A stretch of DNA of 64,000 nucleotides, from contig JAVLUZ010000349.1 of NCBI GenBank assembly GCA_036768485.1, positions 89,412-153,411 on the forward strand. Reading direction: 5' to 3'. The notes below the pieces were generated by a model. It worked only from the letters and a program-made list of their open reading frames with translations. It did not search any database and was not told where the DNA came from. Of the stretch, positions 33,505 through 46,254 are shown one piece after another. The stretch is from Mermis nigrescens. Its lineage: Eukaryota > Nematoda > Enoplea > Mermithida > Mermithidae. The position numbers were made by a program, and so were the translations under genes. Position 1 is the first letter of the stretch. The number at the start of each line of letters is the position of its first letter.

Positions 33505-34273
33505 TAATGTTCGAAGTTTCAGATAATAGTGTATAAACGAAATCTATCAAGGTTACTTTTTTAAATTGCTGGCACCTGATTGATAGAAGACTAAGTGGTA
33601 TTGTATTTAAAGTTGTTCTATTTTGTTATGAGCATTATAGCAAGCAAAGCAGGAGCCGATTGATTAGTGCACACGATCGTTACGAGCATGCTGTATCAAC
33701 ATTTAGTCTGTTTCAAGTCAACTTACGCGTTTCCTACTCTTTTAAACCAATTATGTCTCCAATTATCTTCGATGTTTGCTATTTCATTCAATTGGCTTAG
33801 AAAGACTGTTAGCTTACTCAATATCATTTCCCATAGCTAATTCATAGCTAACGTGCTGCTTTTTCAATCATTTTTATGTTGAATATTCATTTTAATCTGT
33901 TGGCCGCAAAATATACTTCGATTTTTTTGCGTTGCTTAGAGAAAGTCTGATTTTTATCAGATTTTGCGACTTTAGGTAGCTTTTTCCTATTCCCTCCTTT
34001 CTACATCCTTAATAATCCACAATTCAAAGTATATTCGTCTCTTTTGTTCCATCGGAGCATTTTTTCTTTGCTAGTACCCCACTTTTAATTAGCATGATTT
34101 GAGTACATTAGTCAGTTAACACATACAGTAACATGCCGCAATAATGGCAGCAGTCCAGGAACGCGGAAAACAATATTGTTCTTAACATCAGCATTATCCT
34201 TTTTAAACAAGACTCAAGGGCTTTCTGATAATAGACTCAAGGGCTTTCTGACTCAGATTTCAATACTTCAGAG
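33505..34273. repeat. Rest of Pal-A copy, no gene
   Basis: The loop and right arm of the Pal-A palindrome. Blocks GTTTCCTACTC and CTGCTTTTTCAATCA are also found at 61460-61480 and 62300-62320. A short duplication of GACTCAAGGGCTTTCTGA lies near 34210-34250. Confidence 0.5.
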
Positions 34274-35031
34274 CAGGGATTTTTTTTAGCGCCACCCCCA
34301 TTTGCGCAGCCGCTAATGGCCAGGATAGAGCGTTTGCGCGCGGAGCTTCTCATTAGCGCACCAAAAAACCTTTAAATGCTTGGCGATAGGCAAAAATAAG
34401 GGCATTTTTGAACTTCTGATGCGCTCCATGTACTGCTGACTGACAATAAATTCTGGCAAGAAATTTAAAAAATTCTTACTACTGGTTCCAACTCGAACAA
34501 GAAATCTAATGGTAAAAATATCAATTTGATACCTGATTTCTCATTGCCTTGCCTATACTAGACTGAGCGATTTCTTCAAGCTGTCTTTGCAGTTTGCACT
34601 CAATTTTCGTGTATTGCAAAATGCAACCGCTATACAGAAACCAATAATTAGATGCAAAGCGCCCGAAATTTTGGCATCTTCTCAATGTGTATCTCAAGGC
34701 TGGGCTATTTCAAAGATAAATTTAAAATGAAAACAATTAATTTGGCACCATGCACCACAAAAACAAGGATTCATTACTGCAAAGATGCTAAAGCAGGGAT
34801 TCGCTTATGATGAAACAGGAAAGCGGTGGTTGGCAAACACAATTAATTCATTCTTAAGAAGTCGGCGCCAAGCGCCGAAAAAATTTTAAAAATTTTTAAA
34901 TCAAAATGCAATATAAAATGTTTAAATTTCTAATTTTTGCCCAAAAAAGCCTTTGCGCATGGCGCTAATGAACGAAATGTCCCATTAGCGCAGGGCGGGT
35001 TTCCTTTGCGCCGCGCTAAAAAAAAACAGTG
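34274..35031. mobile_element. hAT-like non-autonomous element, 758 bp
   Basis: Ends CAGGGATTTTTTTTAGCGC and, inverted, CACTGTTTTTTTTTAGCGC are imperfect inverted repeats. A perfect 8-bp duplication CTTCAGAG flanks it (34266-34273 and 35032-35039). Subterminal CATTAGCGC boxes occur on both sides. No transposase. The CAGGG / CACTG start and the 8-bp duplication fit hAT. Confidence 0.85.
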
Positions 35032-35347
35032 CTTCAGAGTTTGAGCCGTTGAGCCAGGCATTAATCTGCACGTGGTTTAACGCTAAGATAGTGTAATCGG
35101 GCTTAAGTTTGAAGTGATTGCAGCTCATTTTCCAATTTTTAGGTTAAAATTATTAGAATGATCTGAAATACGTGCATGCAATAAGCTTTTGGTCATTTTA
35201 GCTAGCTAAGGTATGAATTTTGCATAAATTGTCTTTTTCTTCCTAGGTTTGTTTTCTTCTGTCCTTTACGTTTAAAGGAGAAGTTTAATCATCCCATTTC
35301 TCTGCACAGTTATAAAATAATGTGCTCAAAAGCTACAACAGTCTGAA

Positions 35348-35545
35348 ATGCGCAACAAGAAACGAAAGGTCAGTGGCTACGATCCATTCGATGACGAAAA
35401 GGAGAATGCCGATGCCGATTCTTCAATGAATGTTCTCGAAAATCCCTTATTGGGCTACCTGAATAAAAACCAGAAGCCAATCAATGAAAGCTCCGACAAT
35501 TTGATCAGCGAAAACAATCGAAAGCCCGGTACCGTAAATGTGTAA
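35348..35545 (+). CDS. Candidate host first coding exon, unknown protein
   Basis: 65 open codons starting with ATG, with an in-frame stop 30 bases upstream and a 3' splice-like CTCTGCACAG at about 35308. The peptide is hydrophilic and acidic after a basic start (MRNKKRKVSGYDPFDDEKEN), has a Ser/Asn-rich end, and shows codon use like a real exon. Possible donors near the end are CCGGTACCG and ACCGTAAAT, so it could splice onward rather than end at the TAA. KKRKV resembles a nuclear localisation signal. I do not recognise the protein. Downstream exons are not seen, and the DIRS remnant lies 600 bases further on. Confidence 0.4.
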   Translation: MRNKKRKVSGYDPFDDEKENADADSSMNVLENPLLGYLNKNQKPINESSDNLISENNRKPGTVNV

Positions 35546-36170
35546 CGAATAATTGTAATATTTTCTCTTAACTAATTCGTTTCGTATCCGTATAGTTTGA
35601 ATCGCGTAAATTTTTTTAACCGCGTGTATTCATCTACACTGCAAATAGGCATACCAATGTATTTAGTCATTGCAAACAGCTTATTATGCATCGTTAAAAT
35701 AATTTAAACAGCGTTTAAAGAGTACGATATTTCGCAGTGCGCTGTGTTTAATGATTAGGGGGTCTAAACTATGCTTTTTATTAAGTTACTACTTCTACTG
35801 CTCCTTACAATTCACTGATCTTCGTTATCTCTGGTTGACTGTATATGTACGCCGTGAGTATAATTCGCATACTATGATGTCTAGTCGAGATCAAATTCGA
35901 TCAGTTTCGCTGATAATATGGTTGCCGTAGCTGGATTGACTTTGCAATAAGCAACGTTTCTTTTCCATGCCGTATTGATAATTACAAATGCAATCAATAG
36001 ATGATTATTGTACGCTCTGCTATACTAAGACTTAACTCAGTGCTTGTTCCCCGAGTAGGCGTGGTTTATAGCTCGTTAAAAGCTTTTTAGCTATACCTGC
36101 TTCAGTGTTCACTCAAGCTGGCGTGCGTTTACGCTTTTTTCTTTGCTTACTTGGTTACTGTATATCTTTC
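35546..36170. other. No gene; possible DIRS 5' end
   Basis: AT-rich, with no ORF. The last 100-150 bases may include the 5' terminal repeat of the DIRS remnant, but its mirror copy is missing, so this cannot be shown. Confidence 0.3.
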
Positions 36171-37391
36171 ATGTCTAAGCAAAATTCTTTTTGCTCGAGA
36201 GCTTCTTTAGATTCGATTTCTACTCGATCTTCGGCTCTTCCAACCAGGCGCTTGAATAGACGTTTAGATCCGGATTCGGATCATTCGCCAGCCAGTTTAT
36301 CGGCTGCCCATCATCCCTTGGTGGAGGAAACAGATCCTGTGCAATCTACGCCTGTGTTGAAGCTATCACGGGATTTAGCGCCCGTACCTGGCTCTGATGC
36401 CATGCATCAAGCCGAAGCGCTTGATTCTGCTGCCGAAAAGTCGTCCAGCGACTCTAATTCGGATTCTGCCACCAGCCAAAGCAGTTCATGCTCTTCTTGC
36501 CGCTCGGTTTTCAAGCGGCCGGCATCTCCTTTGCCGATTTTTTCAGAAGAGCCTTCGGCAAAACGCCAGCGTTAGGCATTGCGCTCTAGCACTATTGATA
36601 TCGCTATCAGAGAGCTGGGTGGCACTTTTGAATCTCCAACTGTGCGCCGTGAGCGTTACGACAAAGTAGCAGTCCCTGACTGCATTTTTTCGGTCGCGCC
36701 CATCTTAGACGACGATCTGCGCTTTTGCTTGGAGAAATTGGGAGCCTGGCCTCTGAGGAAAGACAAGCGCTTGCGTAAATTACATCAAGCGGCGCTAGAA
36801 GTCTCTTTTCCGCTTATTGCGCTCTTAAACGAGGCAGATAAAGGCCAGTTGGATGCCTCTTATGCATTACGCGCGGCTCGGCATTCTTTGCGGCACTTAT
36901 CTCTGGTCTTACATGATATTTCCTATGACCGCCGCTACAAAATTCTCCGCCTGCTCGGTATAAAGGCGAAATTCTTGCCAGAAATTACGTCAAATTCCAT
37001 CTCTGCCGAGCCTGTTGTGCGCGCCATTGATGCTGCGAGCAAAATCTCTCCGCCGCCGCTTTTCGGCTCCTTGCTGCTCAAACAGCTTAAAGAACGGGGC
37101 CACACGGATAGATCACTGCAGAAAGTAGTTCGCAATCTTACAGGCAGCGGCAGCACACGCGCCCCTCCGAGACGCGTTCGATTTACTCCGAGAGCTAGCT
37201 CTTTGAACCGCGGCCGTTTTACTAGGCAGGAGCCGCGTTTTTACGATCGTCAAGATCAGGAAGGAGATAACAGGTACTGTAATTTTACTAACCTCGTTTT
37301 TTCTGTACCTCCGGATTGCGTAGCGGGCAGATTAAAATACTTCCTCACAAACTGGAAGCAGATAACTTCCGATTCTTGGACTCAAATGTAA
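36171..37391 (+). pseudogene. DIRS-type gag-like ORF1, split by a stop codon
   Basis: One reading frame runs from the ATG at 36171 to 37391, broken by a single in-frame TAG at 36573-36575. The first part is Ser-rich and low-complexity and ends with a basic KRQR. The second part (RELGGTFESP, DLRFCLEKLGAWPL) has the look of the capsid-like first ORF of DIRS elements. Its end, GRLKYFLTNWKQIT, is the region where DIRS RT ORFs normally begin. The RT continues in the -1 frame from about 37380. GC content and codon use are clearly higher than in the flanks. An ATG upstream at 36105 is in the same frame but gives a hydrophobic leader unlike the rest, so 36171 is preferred. Non-functional as it stands unless the TAG is read through. 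Confidence 0.7.
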
Positions 37392-38218
37392 TCAGGGGCT
37401 ATAAATTGCCTTTTGAATATTTTCCTAGCCCTCAGCTCTCTCCGCCGAAAGAGCTTATTTTTTCCAAAAAACATAGGGAAATCATAAAATCTGAAATTCA
37501 AGGGCTTTTAAACAAAAGGGCCATCGTAGAAATTGACCATATTTCTTCGGTTCTCTGGCTTTCACGACTTTTTTTTGTGCCCAAAAAAGGTGGCGATTTG
37601 CGCCCTGTTATAAATCTGAAAGACCTAAACATGTCTTTGAAATATGAGCACTTCAAAATGGAAGGCATACATATGCTTAAAGATCTTTTACGGCCTAATG
37701 ATTTTATGGCTAAATTAGATCTAAAAGATGCGTATTTCTTGTTGCCTGTTGATTCAAGTCATCAGAATTATTTTGGCTTCCAGTTAGAGGGGAGAATTTT
37801 TAAGTTTACGTGTTTGCCGTTTGGCCTTTCTAGTGCTCCTCGCGTTTTCACGAAGGTTCTAAAACCTGTTGTTTCTATTTTACGGAAAATCGGCATGCGT
37901 CTTATTATTTATCTCGATAATATACTCATCATCAATTCATCATACGATGCGCTAAAAAGCGATGTAAAGCATGCAGTATATGTTCTTTCGAACTTGGGCT
38001 TTCTCATAAATCAAGAAAAATCGGTTTTCGACCCCACGCAGAGAATTATTTATCTCGGCCTCATTATTGATTCAAAAGTAATGCAGGGACTTAAGGGATT
38101 TCAAGGACTTCAGGGACTTCAGGGATTTCAGGGACTTCAGGTATTTCATGGACTTCAGGGATTTCAGGGACTTCAGGGATTCCAGGGACTTCAGGGATTC
38201 CAATTTCACGATGTTTAA
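37316..38218 (+). pseudogene. DIRS-type reverse transcriptase, truncated
   Basis: RT motifs of the DIRS group are clear: FFVPKKGGDLRPVINLK, KLDLKDAYF, CLPFGLSSAPR and the active-site box, here YLDN (residues 199-202) instead of YLDD. The second catalytic Asp is thus lost. RT sequence proper begins near 37380 and stops after YLGLIIDSKVM (about 38082). There the frame runs into a minisatellite coding for QGLQGFQGL repeats and ends at 38218. The thumb end, RNase H, methyltransferase and tyrosine recombinase of a full DIRS element are absent. A dead, 3'-truncated copy. Confidence 0.85.
38083..38208 (+). repeat. 9-bp minisatellite in frame with the RT remnant
   Basis: About 14 units alternating CAGGGACTT and CAGGGATTT. 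Because the unit is a multiple of three and has no stop, the RT frame stays open and encodes a repeated Gln-Gly-Leu/Phe tract. It marks the break point of the DIRS copy. Confidence 0.9.
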
Positions 38219-39985
38219 TAGTTTCGCGAATTTCAGAAAGTTAAATAATTTTAGAGACTTGTGCGTTTAGTGCAGCTAACTTGTTTTCATTTTTTACAAG
38301 GAACCCCAAAGGAAAAAGTTAAAACTTCTCGAAGTCTACCTAGCTAAAAACTATGGGTGCACGTCAAAAACAATGTCTTTTTACGTTTCGGACAAAGCTC
38401 GTTCTTCCTACAACATAAAAACAAAACAATCGAAAAAAATTAATCAAAAAATGTTTAGATGACCGAGGTCAAGAAAATTTGAGAAATCTGAGCAAAAAAT
38501 GAGCTAAAAGTGCACAATTTTTACTATTTTTATGAGAATTTGACAATTATGGTGGGCAGGAATCGCAGCCATTTTGCGGGAGGCTCAATTTTCATTCTGG
38601 GGATGGTTCAAAACCCCTCTAAAACCTGAACAACGCATGTGTAGGAAAGTATAAGTAATGTTATACGATAACAAAAAACAAATGCATTAAAAAACGTGGT
38701 CAAAGATTTATTCACTTCATTAAAACGGTAAGACTATGTATAATAGCATAATGTGCTAAAACCGTTTACTGTGCTACATTTGAAGAAACATGTCCACTGT
38801 TACACGTACGTACTATTTAGTATAATTCTCAACAGCATGAGTGCAATAACTGCAAAAACATAATAAGAAAGACTTTAAGACGTCTTGTACCGTTGCAATC
38901 CATTTCGAAGATTTTGTTCTTCAATTTTTTAGTTTTCCTATGCATTTTCAGATAAATTTCTAGAAATTTTCGGCATTTCGCATCAGATATTATTCTTCAT
39001 AAATATGTATTAACTCTTAGGCACGCGGTTTAAAGTTCTGACAATCATGCCTGTGATGGAATCTTTAAAAAGATTTTTTTAAATTCTTTATTTCAATCGA
39101 TAGAGTTCACCGAAAAAACTAAAAAAATGACATTACTTTAACTCTATCATCTGTTTCGTCTCTTTTCGACCTTTGAAAAATCCCTCGTAATTTGGAATTG
39201 GTTCAGACCCGGTCCTGTACCCGATTTTAGACCATCCAGAATTTCGTAGATGCCTAATATGATAGCCACACAGCTGAACGATTATATGAATGATTTTCTT
39301 CTAATCAATTCGCTTACTTTAAACAGTTAATGACAAATTTTTGAAGTACCGTATAAATTAGTAAGGTGAAAATGATTTTTTTCCTATTTTTTTAGATTTA
39401 CATATAAGCACCCTTTCTGAAAACTATGTTTTTCCAACGCTTCGCACGCTATGTATAATCATGCATCCCATTCCTCTTCATCATACGCATCTTTCAATTT
39501 CTTATAATACTCCTTCCAATCGTTCGAAATTCGCTTAAGCTTACACACTTATTCAATTTTGCATTTTTTCTTTCACAGGTACATATGTAAATTTTGTTTT
39601 TGTATCCCTAAACTTGCTTGCACAATTAGTAGTATGAAAAGAAATGAGAACATGATATCAGGTATATACTAAACAGAATATACTAAACATAAGAGGCAAA
39701 GCATACAAAAGGCCGCAGTATTCAAATCGTGTGTACATCAGTACATTAATAATAGTGTTTGATGAAGAGCAGAATAAGTCGATATTGTAGCGTATAAAAT
39801 ATTGAAGCTTGTTCGCGCATGTAACATAAAGAAGAAAAATATAAATAAATATTTGTATTCATTTGACGATGAACGCAATTTTTGGATAATTGGCACTGAA
39901 AATGGGATTTTTTTCAGACCAAAGTTCAAAGAGTACTTTACATGATATTGTAGTCATTAACTTATGTTTAAAGTGCTATAAATCA
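38219..39985. other. No gene seen
   Basis: Lies beyond the last exon of the channel gene (its 3' side) and may include its 3' UTR. A stretch at about 38545-38650 has hAT-MITE-like composition without definable ends. Confidence 0.35.
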
Positions 39986-40192
39986 CTAAGTCAATTGATC
40001 GGAAATCATACACCGTGGTTGATGGCCGAAATTATCTTTTTGATCCGCCCGTCTTAGCTTCCTGAGGCAAAAAACAAGTACAATGGTGATTAGCTGGAAT
40101 ACGGAAATAACGCTTGTTCCCAACCAAAGGCCTACTTGACCTCCTATATTACTGATAAATGTGTTGAAGGCCATTGATTCGCTCTGTTTTAT
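39986..40192 (-). CDS. DEG/ENaC (pickpocket-like) channel, terminal exon
   Basis: 69 codons from a clean 3' splice site (GATTTTTTGTAG just above 40192) to a TAG at 39986. The peptide has NIGGQVGLWLGTSVIS followed by a hydrophobic run. This is the pore and second transmembrane segment of the DEG/ENaC family, including the G-x-S selectivity filter (GTS). A short cytoplasmic tail with basic residues (RKLRRADQK) follows. Family members are trimeric sodium-permeable channels of the plasma membrane. The amiloride-sensitive and mechanosensory roles are family knowledge, not visible here. Exons at 42965-43217 and 43835-44100 on the same strand fit the extracellular part of the same gene. Confidence 0.85.
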   Translation of the reverse strand: MKQSESMAFNTFISNIGGQVGLWLGTSVISVFQLITIVLVFCLRKLRRADQKDNFGHQPRCMISDQLT

Positions 40193-40404
40193 CTACAAAA
40201 AATCACGAAAATAATCATGTGAAAAACATCAGGACTTATGTTATCGAGATATATTCCATTTCATGAAACTGTTTGCGTAAAAGCCAGCATTCAGCGCGTA
40301 AAAGCGACTAGAAGAGTACTCTTCATTCAGTTTATAATGACGCATTTTTGTATAAGAAAAATTTGTAGATATTATTTATTGTGTTAATCACTGTTGGTTG
40401 TTAG
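40193..40404. other. Intron of the channel gene
   Basis: Between the terminal exon and MITE copy F; no exon recognised. At least one more exon, linking the Cys-rich domain to the pore, is expected between 40193 and 42965 but I could not identify it. Confidence 0.5.
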
Positions 40405-40661
40405 CATAGGTGAGCGGCACCTAATTCTGGGGGTTCAAGATTTTGCAAAGGTGAAAAATAGTCTCAAAAACGAGTGGTACAGTGAAAAAAACACCATTTT
40501 TTAACGTTTTTCATGGAGCTCTATCGATTGGCATCAAAAATTGCGGAAAAAACAAAAAATTTCAAACGATTCAATTCTGAGGGTATTTTGGTTTCTGGAG
40601 AGGGGGTTCTAGTTTCTCGGGGGCTGCGCATACCCCTTTTCCCCCAAAAGCCCCACAATGT
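40405..40661 (+). mobile_element. hAT-like MITE, family 1, copy F
   Basis: Starts CATAGGTGAGC and ends near CCACAATGT. Flanks GTTGTTAG and GTTGTTAA agree at 7 of 8. Lies inside an intron of the channel gene. Confidence 0.75.
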
Positions 40662-41160
40662 GTTGTTAATGGTCATTGTATCAGCTTAAATCGCTTTTGT
40701 CGACGATTTTTACGGATTGAAAAATTATCCGCTATGCGCAATTTTTTGAAGTTGACCACATATTATTTATAAATATGTTACAAGAAGATTGATTTTCTCA
40801 TTCTTGATTTGATAGAAGATTTACTGATAGTACTTTGCAATTTTTCGGATAGGCCTGTGCAAAATAATGTTATGCAATCTCACTTATTCAAGTTTCAACT
40901 ATAATGTACATACAAACGAGTAAAGTGAACTTAGCTTGCGAATTTTAAATTCAAATGAAATTGTACTGATCAGATATTAGTACAGTAAGCTTGTGCCTAT
41001 CCAAAGAGCCCCGAAATTCCCCCAAGCTAAATTCCTTTTTACGACTTTCTTATGCTAAGACATGGTAATAATTAATTAAAAACGCGACTTCCCCGACAAT
41101 TTTTTTAACACAGAGATTATTATATTCTGACTTCTAACCCTGCTCATCAGTTCTAATAGG

Positions 41161-42503
<1,343 letters not shown>

Positions 42504-42745
42504 CGTAGGTAAGCAGAACCAAAATTCTGGGGGTGCATGATTTCCCAAAGGTAAAAAATGGCTTTTGAAATGGCGCTATGGCTGGAAAACAACATTTTTC
42601 AACGTTTCTCATTGAGCACCACCCATTGGCATCAAAAAATTGCAAAAAAAATTCAAAAATTGATTTCTGGGATTTATTTTGGTTCCTGGAGGGTATTTTG
42701 GTTTCTCTTAGTTGCATACCTCCAAGCCCCCATGCCCAGGTTATG
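42504..42745 (+). mobile_element. hAT-like MITE, family 1, copy G
   Basis: Ends CGTAGGTAAGC and GCCCAGGTTATG are decayed. The core is typical (CAACGTTTCTCATTGAGCAC). The flanks match only in part. Intronic. Confidence 0.65.
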
Positions 42746-42964
42746 CTACTGAGGCGCCACCAAAGGTTCTCTTAAAAAGGTATATAGTAAGATACGTTTT
42801 CACTCTAAGGATTTGTATTTTCATTTGACTTTTTGCGTATTTGGATTCTACTCACTAATAATTTAATTTAGTCATTATATTTGCATGTTCTTTATTTAAT
42901 TTTGCTTTTTTTACTAGTTCGACTGAATTCAACCGAACTGATGGCAATCATGTGCTCCCAATAC

Positions 42965-43217
42965 GAGCAGGGGGCAGACATTTGCTAACACAGTCAGCAA
43001 TATCCTTCAAATGCTCTAACAATGTCAAATCAGCGCACAATATCAATTTATCTAGGGTGCATAATTGATCCATTAGATCGATTGGTACAAATTCGGGTTC
43101 CATCGGTAACAAACACTTGCAATATTTAAGCGCTGTTGTTTGATAGCAGTCCAAGTAGCATGTTGCTCGTGCATATACTTTCGAATTGATATGAGTACAC
43201 ACTGGAATCATGCGAAT
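42965..43217 (-). CDS. DEG/ENaC channel, cysteine-rich extracellular exon
   Basis: An 80-odd-codon exon with the pattern VYARATCYLDC...LKYCKCLLPMEPEF...LCTLDKLILC...DCVSKCLPP. This is the conserved cysteine scaffold (thumb/palm region) of DEG/ENaC extracellular domains, where typical members read Y-x(4-6)-C-x3-C and C-x-C. The 3' splice site is probably AAAG just above 43217, because an in-frame TGA lies further upstream. The donor is probably GTATTG just below 42965. Both are uncertain. The expected phase does not fit directly to the exon at 43835, so either an exon between them was missed or one junction is wrong. Confidence 0.75.
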
Positions 43218-43834
43218 CTTTGGTCGGTTGAATCACTGTAGTGAATCTTAATTGGAAAGCTCATTTAGAAGCCTTTTGTCAAGCATCATGAATAATAATA
43301 CAAGGAAGCCATAAATTTGTAGCAGAAATTCACAAGATCGAGCTAAAGTTCATAGGTATTGTATTGCATATATTGGAAGAGTCAAATTTCGTGAGTCCGA
43401 ATTTGGTATAATCTAAAGATTGCCACCGTCCCGGCTGCCTATAGAGACCAATTTTTTAGGCGCCTGATCTTTAATTCTGGCCAAGGCTTAGTGAGTGAGA
43501 GAAGAGAATCCGCCATGTTTATTCTCTTAATAAGTTTTTTATCATAGCAAGGTTTGAACGATGGTAATGTTAGTATGCGATCGAAAAATCTTCAAATATA
43601 GTGTTACAAAAATCCAAAAAATGTAGCGTAAGCAAAATAATTTTTAAGATGTTTTTCACAAGCTCTATATATTGATGTTAAGAAATATGTATAAGAGAAT
43701 ATTTAAGGAGAGAATTATAAAAGTTGCGCTTCTGGGGATTAGATAAGATGCTCTGCCCGATTGAAGCAATCTACTTTATAGCTGGGATCACATATGAGCA
43801 GAAAATGTAGTAAACCTGATCCTAAACTGCTTAC
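43218..43834. other. Intron of the channel gene
   Basis: No exon recognised, though the phase mismatch between the flanking exons suggests that one short exon could be hidden here. Confidence 0.4.
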
Positions 43835-44100
43835 CTCGACTTCCCGTCATTATTACAAGTCGACTGATTCAATATGTCGTTAGCCTTAGGCAGTAATTTA
43901 AAGAAGCGAGAATGAAGAGAGACTTTGACCCAGTTGCCTGGCGATGCAAGCTGGTCAGCAAATGAACCTGCAGCGCCACCGAGTGCTGGATTATAATTGT
44001 TCAGCAAACTAAAGCGGATACCATCAAACACTGGCTCTAAGTCCATATGGTACAACTTCGGACTTACATTTAGCAGGACTCTTAGGCCTTGCATGCTCAG
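43835..44100 (-). CDS. DEG/ENaC channel, upstream extracellular exon
   Basis: 266 bases between a 3' splice site (TACCTTTAAG above 44100) and a strong donor (GAG|GTAAGC at 43835-43829). The peptide LSMQGLRVLLNVSP, then FDGIRFSLLNNYNPA and GNWVKVSLHSRFFKLLP, matches the first half of pickpocket extracellular domains, in which NGL...LN is followed by GI.v..HNP. A second possible donor, AAT|GTAAGT, lies inside the exon at the LLNV codons. The first transmembrane segment and the N-terminus should lie at higher coordinates but are not found before 48000. The nested transposons at 44916-48736 may sit in that intron. Confidence 0.7.
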
Positions 44101-44153
44101 CTTAAAGGTATTAAAAGTTTTTAATAGGAATTTTTATTAAATATTACATGGCC

Positions 44154-44170
44154 ACACCTGGGCTTTTAAG
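44154..44170 (-). repeat. MITE family 1 end fragment
   Basis: CACACCTGGGC followed by unrelated sequence: a solo end or remnant. Confidence 0.3.
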
Positions 44171-44508
44171 ATAACCATTGCAAGGTTCTAGCTGTATTAT
44201 GTAATAATCTAAAGGTTACTGAGGCTGGAACAGATCAGGAATCCTGACCCCAGATGCACAGCATGACCAATCTGGAGGGGTTAGCAGGTTTAAGGGGGTT
44301 TAAAATTTAGCTTTTTCGGACTAAAATGATCTGAAAAAAATGGTATATGCATTTAAAATAGCGTTTAAACGACGTTACTACACAGTTTCTGGTAAATCTA
44401 AAGCACTTTTGAAGAAAATTTTAAATCTTATCTATTTTCGGCCTTTATTTCGCCTTATTTTCACCAGAAAATAACCCAATTTCTATTCTGGGAATCTAGA
44501 CTCTAAAG

Positions 44509-44752
44509 CATAAGTGCATCTGGGGGCAGGGTGGTGCAAGTTTTTTTAAAGATAAAAAATAGCCTTAAAAACGGTGGCATGGCTAGAAAACACAATTTTT
44601 AAACGTTTCTCATTGAGCACGATGCATTGGCATCAAACAATTGCGAAAAAAACAGAAAAAGTCTTAAAAAGTGTATTCTGGGGGTTTTGGTTTCTGGCGG
44701 TATTTTAATTTCTGGGAGATGCAAACTCCCTACACCCCCCCGCCCAGGTATG
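44509..44752 (+). mobile_element. hAT-like MITE, family 1, copy H
   Basis: Ends CATAAGTGCAT and GCCCAGGTATG. Flanks CTCTAAAG and CTCTAGAC agree at 6 of 8, and the second fits nTnnnnAn. The core is conserved. Confidence 0.75.
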
Positions 44753-45596
44753 CTCTAGACCACCGACTCACTTTGTGCATGTCTAATTGTGATTGTTGTA
44801 TTCATATCCGAAACCAACCTTAGCTTTTGCATCACTAAATTTGATATATAAAAGCCAACGCTTCCATTGGATAAGGCGTTTAACATCAGCAGACTTGTAT
44901 TTTATTCTCGAACGGTGTCGCACCTTAAAGTTTCCGTTCCTTTAAGTGTACGACCGGACACTTTCAGGTATCGTACTTTAAAGTCAGGGTTGCCAGGTGC
45001 AGGAGAATTCTCCTGAATTCGGGAGAATCTAAAATTTTCAAAAGCAGGAGCAGGAGAATGGGCTTTTCAGGAGAAGTTGTAAACATGCAGGAGAATGCAG
45101 GAGAACTTTAAAATATCAGGAGAATTTAGTGGAATCCTGAAAATCTAGGAGAATTCAGGAGAATTTTCAAAACTTAAACAGCAAGTTATAATGATTATCA
45201 TACATTAAGCTTCTTACTGTACTTACTGTAGTTAGTTAGTTGTATATAATTTTATACTTAGAGATCTTTCACATTAAGAATTATTTCGTTCATAGTTAAG
45301 ACCTAAGTGTTAAGTTATAAGTATATACAAATAACTTTCGTGCTTCCGTAGTAAATCATTCATTCATTCATTTATTTATTCACTTAATATCACGAAGTGC
45401 AGAAATACATAGCTTTACACACCGTCTAATTGTTTTTATCAGTTTCATAGACGTTTGCAAACACCGTTTTTTCCACTTTTTGGTCTATTTGTTAACCAAA
45501 ATTTTGCGAAATGGAAAAAATTTTTGGGCTTGGTCGGCATTTGTGGAAACTTTTTGTAATGTTAAAAATTCGTTTTAGAGAGTTAAAACTTCGAAA

Positions 45597-46095
45597 ATTT
45601 TTCAGCTCTTCGCGCCGAATTGATTAAATTCTTACTTATTAGTAATCCTTAAGCCGCGCCGCGCCAACTGCAGCATTTTTATCGACAATCTGGTTTAGAA
45701 CTTCACTACGATTGAAAATCCTTATCTTCTGCCCGGATTCAGTTAGTTTTTGTAATGCAATTTAGAGAAGTGAAACTACAAAATTTTTCGGCGCTTCGCG
45801 CCGAATTGATTTAATTCTTTTTTGTTATTAATATTTGAGCCGCGCCGCGTCAACTGCAGCATTTTTATCGACAATTTGATCTAGAACTTTACTGCGATTG
45901 AAAATCCTTATTTTCTGCACGGATTCAGTTAGCTTTTCAATGCAAAAATGCGTTTTAGAGAAGTGAAACTACAAAACTTTTTCGGCGCTTCGCGCCGAAT
46001 TGATTTAACTTTTTTTGTGATTAATATTTGAGCCGCGCCGCGTCAACTGCAGCATTTTTATTGAAAATTTGATCTAGAACTTGACTATGATTGAA
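45597..46095. repeat. Tandem repeat, unit about 185-200 bp, 2.5 copies
   Basis: Each unit has TTCGGCGCTTCGCGCCGAAT, then GAGCCGCGCCGCG, CAACTGCAGCATTTTTAT and CGGATTCAGTTAG. A further partial unit occurs at 46651-46840. The GGCGCTTCGCGCC box is itself a short palindrome and also occurs in other hAT-like remnants of this window. Confidence 0.75.
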
Positions 46096-46254
46096 GATCC
46101 GGTATTGGTGTAGCTGCTTCACATATGTATTAAGATAGCCATGTTATAGGTACGTATACAGCAAGTAGTATCCGGTGAAAGCTGCCACCAAACTGGTTTG
46201 ATTTGAGTCAAGTCGAAAACAAATAAGGCAGTCATCAGATTTTTCCAGTAGATT

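Larger units (their letters stand above)
22806..34130. repeat. Pal-A family palindrome split by the LTR element
   Basis: The left arm (22806-22906, continuing at 33455-33505) reads GGATTATTAAGGATGTAAAA, then TCTCTAAGCAACG, then AAAAATCGAACTATATTC. The right arm (about 33898-34025) carries the complement in reverse order. Removing the LTR element with one copy of its 5-bp duplication makes the left arm continuous. This independently supports the element's boundaries. Confidence 0.7.

Noticed and set aside
36397..36669. 90-codon plus-strand ORF
   Set aside because: Out-of-frame shadow of the DIRS ORF1.
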